DNA of 64,000 nucleotides, from the NCBI GenBank assembly GCA_003254925.1, contig QANZ01033799.1, forward strand, positions 1-64,000, read 5' to 3'. Numbering within the stretch: position 1 is the first letter of the stretch; the number at the start of each line of letters is the position of its first letter. Shown one piece after another: positions 47,411-58,900 of this stretch. This DNA comes from Chamaecrista fasciculata (lineage: Eukaryota > Streptophyta > Magnoliopsida > Fabales > Fabaceae). The position numbers and the translations under genes are program-made. Under the pieces are notes generated by a model that saw only the letters and a program-made list of their open reading frames with translations, did no database searches and was not told where the DNA came from.

Positions 47411-47629
47411 TTTTTTTTTTTTCAAGACGAAAAGTGGAGTGTAGCCGCAAATTATTTACTGTTAATTCGCACACCATTTGGTTTGTGTTTGTGGAATGTG
47501 GGGCATATCTTGATTAAAGTCATATATTCTAAGAATTTTTCTTTAATTTTAGAATGCACGATTTCAGGGTCAATCACGGACAATTATTCCTATTTTAGTC
47601 TTGAATTTTATTCTCAACATGATATTTAA

Positions 47630-50080
47630 TCAAGATTACCAAAAGATTTTTTTAATCTTTAAATTTGTTTCAAAATTATGACTCTTTGGATATGAGAAAT
47701 AAACTTATTAATCTCTGATTTTTTTATAAACGATAAATTATTTAGTCGCCGTAAATAATATTTCATAGACTATATAGTCACCATTTGTTAAAAAAAAAAA
47801 TCAAAGGTAAAAAATGTATATTTTTAATATTTAAGGACTAAATCATAATTTTAAGATATATTGATAAATTGCCTCTGATATCATTAACTTTTAGTAACTC
47901 TGCAAGCATAAATTGAAACAAATTCATATTCTATGAAGCTGAGCTCTATTTTGCAAGTGTAAAATAAGCGGGAAATGAGTTATTTATTTTTTTTAATATT
48001 TAAACTTACACCATTCATGTGTACGCAAGCAGCATACCATTCACGGAGAGATAAAGAAATAGAGAAAATCGATCGCTTGTGTATCACTCCTTCCAAGGAA
48101 CATGAAAAATGGTATATTTTTTAAGATTGTTCTAAATTATATAAAAAATTGTATATTGTATATATATAATATATATTGAAATATTTCAAAATAGAAACAA
48201 AACAATCCTATTTTTTAAGAAATAGGATTTTTGGGATAAGGAATAAACAAACCATGCAATGAGATGCAGAAAAAGTTGTATATAATATTAACAAGTAGTA
48301 AAAATTTGGCTTAAATGACAAAATCTTGGAAAAAAAGAAGAAGAAAAGAAAAAGAACAAAATGATAGGGATGATTGCACAAAAGATTAAAATACAACTAC
48401 TGGTCAATTTAATTTTGAGTTTTATAGAAGAAAATGGGCAAACAACCAAAATTTAGGTAAAAAATAGACAAGTGACAGTCACTCATTTTACATGTAGCAT
48501 ATTAGATAATAGAAATTTTCTACTAAACAATCTATTGTTCTTCTACTTGTGAAAAAATAAACCCTTCTTGTTGCCTCTCTTTTTCTCCCAGCCTATAGAA
48601 ACCACAAAGATCAAAACCTCAAAATATATTCTTCAGCCATTGCTTAATTTTTGTTTTTTTGGGTACCAATTTCGGACTCGTACCCTCAATTCATGCAATG
48701 AATTGCACAAACACGAGCGAACTAGTTTGTCATTGCTTAATTTCCAATCTTTAATGAAGCAAAAAAAAAAAGGCCTTGAAACTTGATATTTAATTTAGAT
48801 CATATCAAGAAATATAGGCGCCTTTGATCTCACCTATAGCATGATTTGTTTTTTATGGATACAGACAAAATTTTAACCTAACCAAAGGAACACTAAATAT
48901 TTCGAGAAAACTATAGTCTAAAATTACTTAGTATTCCATTGCCTGATGAAATTAGTCTCAACTCTTGAACATAGCTAAAACAGAAGCCTTGAATAATGAT
49001 ATAGAGGATGATTCCTTTGTGATGGAAACAAAGAATTTTAATCAAATCAATGATATACCAAATATTTTAAAATAAAATGTTTCCTATTAAAATATTTGGC
49101 ATACCATTGTCTCATCAAAATTAGTCTCTAATGTTAAATGAAGAGCAAGAAAGAACCATTGTATACTGATCTTATCAAGGGGCAATGTTGAATGAAGAGA
49201 AAGAAAGAACAACTGTATTTTGATCTTATCTAGAAGCAACGTTAAATATTTATGTGTGTTATAAGGATAATCAATGTATTGGAATTTTTTTTTTGTAACC
49301 AATGTATTGGATTTTAAAATAATATCATTAAATATCTCCATATTCAATTCACTTAAAATTATTTATAAGTATTGATACGCTATTTAATTTTTGCCTCGAG
49401 TCTAAGAAGATAAGATAAACACATCAATTGTTTTTGAATTTTATCGAATTAATTATCAACATTAATGTCAAAATATATTAAAATGAAGTTAATTCTTTTT
49501 TTTCCCAATTATAACGGGAAACCAGAACAAGAGTCAAATCTATGGTATAATGTAACTGGGCAACGAAAAATACATGGATAAAAAATACTAGCACTAAAGA
49601 ACATAATTTCAAACTAACAACCGCAACAAAATTTATTCATAAATCTAAATATCTCCAAATTAAAAGTTTATATATATATATATATATTACTAACAACTAT
49701 TTAGTGTAGCGTTCCTTAGAGTCGACATTGTTGAGAGGGATCTGACCGTTTCGTCTTTGAAGCCCGAATGAGATTAGTCTTTGCCTAGACTGTTACACGG
49801 ATAGACAGGGGATACCCATAGCTTCATCGAAAAAAAAATATTTTTTTCAAATGCGGCAGCAAAGTAAAGTCGATTTTGAGGCATCCTAGAGTTTTTTTTT
49901 TTTTTTTTAAGCTTGATTATAGACCTATCAAAACGGATTAAGCATGATGGGATGACGTAATAGCTACTTTAAATAAATTCTAGTTGACCTAATGTATTTG
50001 CAATGTTTTGTAAAATGGGTCATCTTGTATTGGCTCATTTTCTAAATGGGCCTTGACAGGGACATGGGCCTACCTTTTTT
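47630..50080 (+). repeat. Non-coding repeat unit D
   Basis: Follows the same order as units B and C (TTTTAAGATATATTGATAAA at about 47,850, CCTCTCTTTTTCTCCCAGCC at about 48,575, TTGTATACTGATCTTATC at about 49,160). It has a single GTATACTGATCTTATC block and no minisatellite array. Like unit B it carries an extra segment near its end (GAGTCGACATTGTTG at about 49,720, matching about 26,720) that units A and C lack. No gene. Confidence 0.7.
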
Positions 50081-50221
50081 TGGCAATTTTTTTTATATAT
50101 ATGAAATCTACTCTTACTCTTTCACACTCAAATTGCTAATCTCAATTAAAGAGCTCCAAATAAGTATAATGAAGATTTACACCCCTAGACATACCTAATA
50201 TGGGTTATTGCAGTTCACAAT

Positions 50222-51740
50222 AATCACCTACCACATACAGGTCACAGGGCGAGAGGTAAGACAAGCTTCATGCATTAACACTAACTAAGTTTTGCACATA
50301 CTTAAATATGTATTTTTTTTCTTCATTTGATCTTAAACGAGAAATTCTTTATCTAGTTATTAATTTCTTTGTTAGAACAAAGTGAAGAGGGGCAATTTAC
50401 CAAAAAAAAAAAAAAGAGGGGCAAAGACATCCTACTATTAAACCTAACACAATATGCCACAACTAGTTATCATTTATAGTAAAATTACTTAAAAATCCTT
50501 ATTCAAAAAATGTGATGTGGGACTTAACAGAAGAAAATTAACAAAACATTGATGGAAAGGGTCTCAGGGGAGTTATGTGCCTTTGATTCAAAGCTCAGAG
50601 GGTGTCGTCTACACAATTTAGCCAATTAATTAAGATCACTAGAAGATTTTTTAAATCTTTAGATTTTTCCCAAAATTATGACCCATTGGATATTAGAAAT
50701 AAATTTTTTAATATCTAATTTTTTTTTATAAAAAGATAAATTATTTGGTCACCATAAATAATATTTCGAAAACTTGATAGTCACGTTTTGTAAAAGAAAA
50801 AAAAAGAAAAGGATAAATTACACTTTAGTACCCTATGGTTTGGCTACATTTCACTTTGGTACCATGTGATTTAAAAAGTAACACTTTAGTACCCTGTGGT
50901 ATTCTCCGTTAACACTTTGGTATCCTGAGCTTATGACTCTTCGGATATTAATAATAAATTTTTTAATCTCTATTTTTTTTAAAAGATAAATTATTTAGTC
51001 ACCATAAATAATATTTCAAGAACTAGATAGTCACCTTTTGTAAAAAAAAAGGTCAAAAACATATATTTTTAATATTTAAGGACTAAATCATAATTTTAAG
51101 ATATATTGATAAATTACCTCTAATATCATTAATTTTAGTAACTCTCAAGCATAAAATTGAAAGAAAATAATATTCTTTGAAGCTGACCTCTATTTTGAAA
51201 ATGTAAGGCAGGAAATATGTTACTTATTTATATTTTCAATATTTAAAGCTACACCATTAAAATTAGCTTGACCTGAGTCGATGCATGTGTGTATACAATA
51301 CATAGACTCAATGAGATACACAACATGTTGTACATAACATAAACAAGCAGTGGAAATTTGGTTTAAATGAGAAGAAAATGATGAAACAAAATCTTATGGA
51401 AAAAAAAAAGGAAATAGAAAAGAAAAAGAATAAAATTATAGGGATGATGGTACAAAAGATTAAAATACAACTACAGGTTAAGCTAATTCTATCTTGTATA
51501 GATGAAAATGGACAAATAGCAAAAATTTAGGTAATGCTCAAATACACAACTTACAGTCACTCATTTTGCTTATAGCATATTAGCTTATAGCAGAAATTTT
51601 CTACCAAACAGCCGATTATTCTTCTACTTGTGAAAAAATAAACCCTTCTTCTTGCCTCTCTTTTTGTCCCCAGCCTGCAGAAACCATAAAGATCAAAACC
51701 TCATAATATACTCAAAAGTCATTGCTTAATTTATGATGCT
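50222..51740 (+). repeat. Non-coding repeat unit E (truncated)
   Basis: Starts with CACATACAGGTCACAGGGCG as unit C does, and shares GGGTCTCAGGGGAGTTATGT (about 50,560) with 41,875. It stops at GTCATTGCTTAATTTA, where other copies continue with a further kilobase. It contains the one-sided 'TTTAGTACCC' element end at 50,807-50,930 and provides the empty site for the hAT-like MITE of unit C. Confidence 0.7.
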
Positions 51741-52960
51741 GAAAACAGGGAAGATGAATTAAAAAATAACTTTCAAGATTTACAAAATTTGACGAGAATA
51801 TGTTTCTTCAAATGCAATAGCACAAACTGAGTTTTCTGTCATTCTATTAGAGCTTAATGTTTTCTGAATTATCTTTAAAATCTATTAGTCAAAAATGAAT
51901 TTAAAAAATTCAGTAACAGAATATCTACCCTGACTAAAGTGAAAATTATGGATTTGCTGCAACATGTGAAATCACAGTAAGACCTTTAGCAATGTGGTAC
52001 TAGATTTTCCACTCAAGGGAAGGAACTCTCTTTAAGTAGAATATAACATAAATATTAAATGCAGAAGAAAAGGGGGGAAAAGTTTTGATTTAGGGTTTAG
52101 GTTTTAAATCAAAGTGATCGTCCAAATTAAACAGTTGCTATGCTTCCCTTTTCTTTCATCTTCCTCAATCCAAAAATACCAGAAAGGAACTTCCTTCACC
52201 ATGCAGGACTAATTCATACATCTTACATCCATACCGGTACCCCATTACAACTTTCTTTGTTCCCTCATAGAATCTTCTCTTCTGTAAGAGGTAGTCTCCA
52301 CCTCTAGAGCAAAGACGCCCTGAGGTGACAATTAGGTAACAGTATTGTAGTTTAGTTGCCTATCCAGTTAGCTATACTATATTTGTTTTTCAAAAACTGA
52401 AAATCAGTCGTTTCACTCGAATTGAGGCTCCCAATCTCAATGGGCACTTATTGAAGATGAAATGAACCCTAAGAAGTATATATCAATTGAGAAACCCAGG
52501 CTTTCCAAGGCTTTATTACACCATAAGAAGTGATGCAATAGGTCAAGAACATATTAAGTAAGCATTAGCATCATCATCTCACAAAGCTAAATTGACTTCC
52601 AAAATTTAGGAAATCAAAAGAAATATGTTTGACTCGTATGCAACCTGAGCAGAGAGCATCTATATAATAAATTAAAATTATTTCCTTGGGGATACATAGG
52701 TTATATTAATCATTATTCCTTGTAATTATAGGACTGAACTCCAAAATAAAGGTTGGAAGCCAACATTCATCTTGTACGGTCATGGGCGCATCCCTGCATG
52801 TGGCATAGATATGCTAGAAATAAATGGATTAAAAATCATCTGCAAAGGGATGAAATACAGCAGAAGCAGCAGACCTTGATAGAAAAATTCAGTTTACCGT
52901 ACAATTGATTATGACATCTAAGAAAGTCATATCACAAAATAAATAAAATGTTTATAGTCT
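51741..52960 (-). other. 3' flank of SCAB-like gene; possible last exon at 52,245-52,319
   Basis: The part 51,790-52,050 is the inverted match of 3,068-3,350 in the left arm. A potential terminal exon at 52,245-52,319 (acceptor CCTCAG, 25 codons to TAA) is in phase with exon 52,965-53,010. Its protein sequence does not look like known family C-termini, so it is only a candidate. No other gene is seen. Confidence 0.3.
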
Positions 52961-52964
52961 ATAC

Positions 52965-55900
52965 CTTGATGATGAACAGTCTCAAGGTGAGCACAATTGT
53001 GTCTCTAGAACTGCAGAAGGAGCAACAAAAATAATATTGTCAAAAGCAGATAGCAGAACAAATTTAAGAAAATAAACAACACCAAGCAAGATACATCAAC
53101 AACCAGTTCAAAAGCAGAATACTTATTTTAAATTAACAATGACAAATCCCTATTCTTGTTGATAAATTAAAAAATAAAAAGATTAAAAAAATCATGGTTT
53201 TGGTGTTTCCATGTTTTCAAAGATTTGGGAATATATATATATATGTTGCCAAATCAGGCTTTAGCTATAAAGTTATGCCCAACTCTAGTCATATCTAACA
53301 GGACCTGGGCCAATCAATAATGTTTGACTTAGGATTAGGACATCCCAACAACATCCAAGAAACTTTGAAAAGTTATTCCAAATTCATGAATTCACAAAAC
53401 AAACGACCAAATGCTACTCATAACCCTTGCCAGCTTGTTTGGGATGTTTATTTTTACAGTAATTATAAGAAGAATATATAACTGGTTACTTACCCACTGA
53501 CATCTGCTGAGCCATTTTCTGCTCGTAATAGATGCTGAACACCATTAGAACATATCAATATAAATTCTGAAACATGTCCATACGGAATAATTACCTACAA
53601 AGAAAATGGAAGAGAAAGAGAAATTGGCCAACCACTCAAGACTGTTCTGTTATAGAGGTAGACAGACAGAAACAGATCATAACAGTTTAGAATATCTCCC
53701 AAAAAAAAAAGGAAAAAGAAAAGAAACTCTGCTAGCCAGAGGTAGTATGCCATATAACTCGTGCTTGTGATCTTTATTGATTAATAGAAATTGTGTCATT
53801 GAGAAATAATACAAGAAGGTCCACAAATTATCTGGTGAGATATCTCAGTCTAACACAGCCTAAATCTTGACATAATCACAAATTTCATTATAGCATTTTT
53901 CTTACAACGTCATATGACGCAATTATAATTTAACAAAGCACAAAACCTGGATAAATTTTCTCAGGTGTTTGATATCAGGTTCCAAATAAAGACATAACAT
54001 GAGGAAAAACTTTAAATGGTGATGCTTTTACAATCTCATTCTGTGCTGCTTGTTATGGGTTGTATATAATTAAAGTAGATTAAGGCCGACTAAGATAAGA
54101 CTCATAGGTTGCTAATGTAGATTAGGGCTAACTAATGTGTGACTCAGGTTTCCATAATCAGGTATAAATTCATATGTTGTCTTGTGCATAAAACGAAAAA
54201 AAATTTCATATTCTATCTCAGAATTTTACACTTCTCAACTATAGATCCTCCAGCCAGACTGCACAAGACTACAGTTTTCCCAACTGGGAAGCAGCTTTTA
54301 TTACAAGGAATCCTAGCACAAGAGTAATAGACATTTCAAGAGATTTAGTTATTATATTAATGTGTAAAAATGTGAAGGAGCAGAAGGAAAATGTTGCATT
54401 ATATGACTCTTAGAATTTGTCCATTTCTCGATATGTATCATAAGTTCACTTTTCCAGTTTACCAAACTGTTATGAACAATAAATAGTAAAAGACGTACAC
54501 TGATTGATGGTGAAAATTTTTCAGAGACAACGACTCCACTTGGTCCACTGCATTTGATACTGTAACCTTCCTTCTTAATAGCCAATGTGGCCGGTTCCCA
54601 TATATCAAGATACCCAGTCTGTAAATTGAAACCAATTTTTATTGTTGAAACACTTTGAGATAAGTATGTATTGAGGGCCACTTCAACTAAAAAATTTATT
54701 ATAATAACTAACAATGTAATACTAGATTTTACATGATAAACAAAGGAAACTCAGAATAACAAAGATGACTTCCATTAAATTACCGAAAGAGAAACTTTAT
54801 ATGAGGCATGACTGCTATTAAGAGTCCTTTCTATGCAGCTCTGCATTTCAGGATCTGAGAACGAGTAAAGAAGGAGAATAATTCAATAACATATTTGGGA
54901 ACATAACAGGATTTGCAGACTTAAAACAAAAGGAAGTCAACCAAAGGAATATCACATGATTAAAATCAAGAGAACCAAACGTCAAAAGGTCCAAAGAAGA
55001 TAAGTTTGTCTGGTTCGAATTGTGTTTTTGACTTCCATTTGAAATTCACCTTGGCAGGTTGCTTCTAGAAGTTCCTCTGCTAATCAAATGACTTGCCTAG
55101 TAGTTTCATTTTCTCGTTCCCTTTTCTTTGGAGAATGTCATAAAGTTTACTATTGAATAGTGTTATAAGATGTTACAAGCACAAACTGTTCTATAGATGC
55201 AGTCTCAGCACTGAAACTACATTAATACCATCATTCCCTTTTCTCTATTTCTCTTTTTGTTTTTGTTAACTTCTAAGACTATAATAGGGAATTTCTAATG
55301 TATTATTCACATAGAAACAAATGATATATATATAAAAGGCTAAGGCTTACTATATTAAATACATCTCAACTACCTATATTAACTCAACTATCAACTACTT
55401 ATTTAACTCATAACACTCCCCCTCAAGTTGGAGCATAGATGTTAATCATGCCCAACTTGTTACAAAAGTAATCAACCCTCACCCCATTTAAAGATTTAGT
55501 AAAGATATCTCCTAATTGATCACCGGATTTAACATGCGTTGTGGAGATTATCCCCTCTTCAATCTTTTCACGAACAAAGTGACAATCAATCTCAATGTGT
55601 TTAGTTCGTTCGTGAAAGACAGGATTTGAAGCAATATGAATGGCAGCCTTGTTATCACACCACAGCTTCGCAGGCAGTGAAGTCTTCAACCCAAGTTCTC
55701 CCAATAGTTGTTGTATCCATACAACTTCACAAGTTGCTTGAGCCATTGCTCTGTATTCAGATTCAGCACTAGAGCGGGAGACTACATTGTGCTTCTTACT
55801 TTTCCATGAAATCAGATTTCCTCCCACAAACACACAATATCCTGTTATAGATCTTCTATCTGCCTTGGATCCTGCCCAATCTGCATCAGAAAAGCACTCA

Positions 55901-58900
55901 ATATCAATGTGCCCATTATTTCTGTATAAGAGACCTCGTCCTGGAGCACTTTTCAAATAACTAAGAAACTGTTCTAAGGCTTCCCAATGCTTGACAGTTG
56001 GAGAAGACATGAACTGACTAACAACACTAACAGGGTAAGCAATGTCAGGGCGAGTTACCGTGAGGTAGTTCAGTTTTCCAACCAACCTCCTATATCTCTC
56101 AGGATCCTCAAATGGTTCCCCATCATCCTTCAATAGTTGCAATCCTGGAGTCATAGGAGCACAACATGGCTTAGCCCCTAGTTTTCCTGTTTCAGTCAAC
56201 AAATCAAGAACATATTTCCTTTGAGACAAGAAGATGCCCTTCTTACTTCTTGTTATCTCAACTCCCAAGAAGTATTTTAATTGCCCCAAATCTTTTGTGT
56301 GAAACTGAGAGTGAAGGAAGGACTTGAGAGAAGAGATACCTGAATCATCATTCCTTGTAATGATAATGTCATCCACATAGACAACTAACAAAATTATGCC
56401 TGCACCGGTCTTCTTATAAAAGACTGAGTGATCAGATTTGCATTTCACCATGCCATATTGCATGACTACGTCACTGAATCTGCCAAACCAAGACCGAGGG
56501 CTCTGTTTCAACCCATATAAAGATTTGTTCAGACGACATACCTTCCCACGCTCCCCCTGAGCAACAAACCCACGTGGTTGCTCCATATATACTTCCTCCT
56601 GAAGATCACCATGGAGAAATGCATTCTTGATATCCAACCGATGCAAGGGTCAATTATAGGTTGCTGCCATAGAGATAAATAACCTAACAGATGTAAGTTT
56701 AGCCACAGGAGAAAAAATGTCAGAATAGTCAACACCATAGGTTTGAGCATAGCCCTTAGCAACCAAACGAGCTTTGAGTCGCGCCACAGAGCCATCTGGA
56801 TTAACTTTGACATTAAATACCCATTTGCAACCAATGGCTTTCTTGCCCGCAGGTAAATCCACCAAGGACCAAGTTTCATTCTTATCAAGAGCCATCACCT
56901 CTTCAATCATTGCTTCACGCCAACCAGGATGAGAGAAAGCCTCATGGACCGAATGAGGAAGAGAAATTGTGTCTAAAGAAGCAACAAAGGCACGAGAGGA
57001 AGTAGATAGATGGTCATAGGAAACAAAAGATGAAATAGGATAGGTACATTGACGTTTACCTTTTCGAAGAGCAATAGGACGATCATCTGCGGGATCATGT
57101 TCAGAAGAGACTGGATCTGACGACAAAGAGGATAGTGGAGGGCACGAGTCTGGAATAGGATCACTAGTTTCTCGTGGTCGCCGAGAGTAAATATGTTTTA
57201 TTGGAGGACGGGTGTTCTCTGAGACTGGCATAATTGGAGGACGTGTGCCCTCTGGCAATGTGTTTATTGAAAATTGAGGCACAGTATAAATCAGCAGGTC
57301 ATCTTCCTCCCCCTCATTGGGTTGCACAGGTGAGTGAGGAAAGAAATGAACATTTTCATGAAATGTAACATATCTAGAGACAAGGTATTTATTCAGATCA
57401 GGAGAAAAGCACCGGTACCCTTTTTGGACCCGACAATAACCAAGAAAGACACATTTAATAGACTTAGGATCAAGTTTAGTGTGAGGTCGAACATCTCGAA
57501 CAAAGCATGTGCTCCCAAATATCTTGGGCTCGATAAGAAACAAAGGTTTAGAAGGGAAAAGAACAATATATGGAATATCACCATGAAGAACAGATGATGG
57601 CATTCGATTAATAAGAAAACAAGCTGTGGAAATAGCATCAACCCAAAATGGCTTAGGGACCTTCATTTGAAAAAGAAGAGCCTGAGCCACTTCGAGTAAG
57701 TGTCTATTTTTCCGCTCAGCTACACCATTTTGTGATGGATTATCAACACATGAAGATTGATGAATAATGCCATTTTGGGACATAAAAGACTGAAAGGATC
57801 CAGAGAAATATTCTTTAGCATTATCACACCGTAAGGTTTGCACAGAAACATTGAACTGAGTTTTGATTTCAGAATAGAAGGCACAAAAGTGAGTAAACAA
57901 CTCAGAACAATTTTTCATGAAATATAACTGTTGATTTTTGGTAAAATATAAAAATATAGAATGAGAGTAAAATATGAGAAAGACTTTTCTTGATTGTGTT
58001 CTGAATGTCATAGGGTATATATACAAGAGAACATAGTCTATTCTAGGAAATACAATTAATATAATTGATCCTAGAATCTCTAACATCTAGGCTAATATTT
58101 AGGCTAAACTCTAGGGTCAACACTTTAATTCAGATTGATTTACATAATCAAATCTGATTCCCAACAATAACCAAGTAACACATGAATAATCATCAACAAA
58201 AGTAACAAAATATTTGAAACCTTGTTTAGAAACGACCGGACTAGGACCCCAAACATCTGAATGGACTAACTCAAATGGAGATGTAGCTCGTTTATTGACT
58301 CTAGGACTAGATGGAAGACGATGATGTTTGGCAAACTGACAAGACTCACAATCCAAAACAAATAAGTGATTAAACTGAGGATAAAGTTTCTTAAGAGAAG
58401 ATAGAGAAGGATGACCTAAACGACAATGCACATCAAAAGGGGAGAGAACACTCGAGCAAGCAACAGGTCGTGGCAATTCCAAGACATATAATCCTCCAGA
58501 CTCATGTCCTCTACCAATAATCTGTTTTGTCGTAAGATCCTGAAAAAGACAATGATCAGGAAAGAATGAGATGACACAATTTAAAGCACGAGTGAGTTTA
58601 CTAACCGAAAGCAAATTGAACGAAAAATTGGGTAAACTCAATACTGACGATAAAGAAAGTGACGGGATAGGATTGACAGTTCCAGAGCCAAGGACACGAG
58701 AAATGGAACCGTCTGCCAAAGTGACATGAGGAGTGGAAGAATGCGATTGAAAAGTGGAGAAGAGGTTTGGATTACCTGTCATGTGATCTGTAGCTCCTGA
58801 ATCAATAATCATTTAGAAGATGATGAAAGTAGGCATTTAGTGGATTTACCTGAATCGGCAATGGTTGTAACATGAGAGTTTACTAACTCATAATAATACT

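Larger units (their letters stand above)
20185..54168. repeat. Right arm of large inverted duplication (expanded)
   Basis: This arm matches the left arm 2,862-11,795 in reverse order. It is interrupted by the LINE complex (26,944-40,025), MITEs, the long-TIR element (45.6-47.4 kb) and extra copies of the non-coding unit (C, D, E). Its outermost matches, near 51,790-52,050 and 53,987-54,168, lie in and beside introns of the SCAB-like gene. The original duplicated block therefore linked SKU5 with the 3' end of that gene. Confidence 0.75.

Noticed and set aside
54139..54327. 62-codon plus-strand frame
   Set aside because: Lies in an intron of the minus-strand SCAB-like gene and within an arm-repeat segment; no protein similarity recognised.
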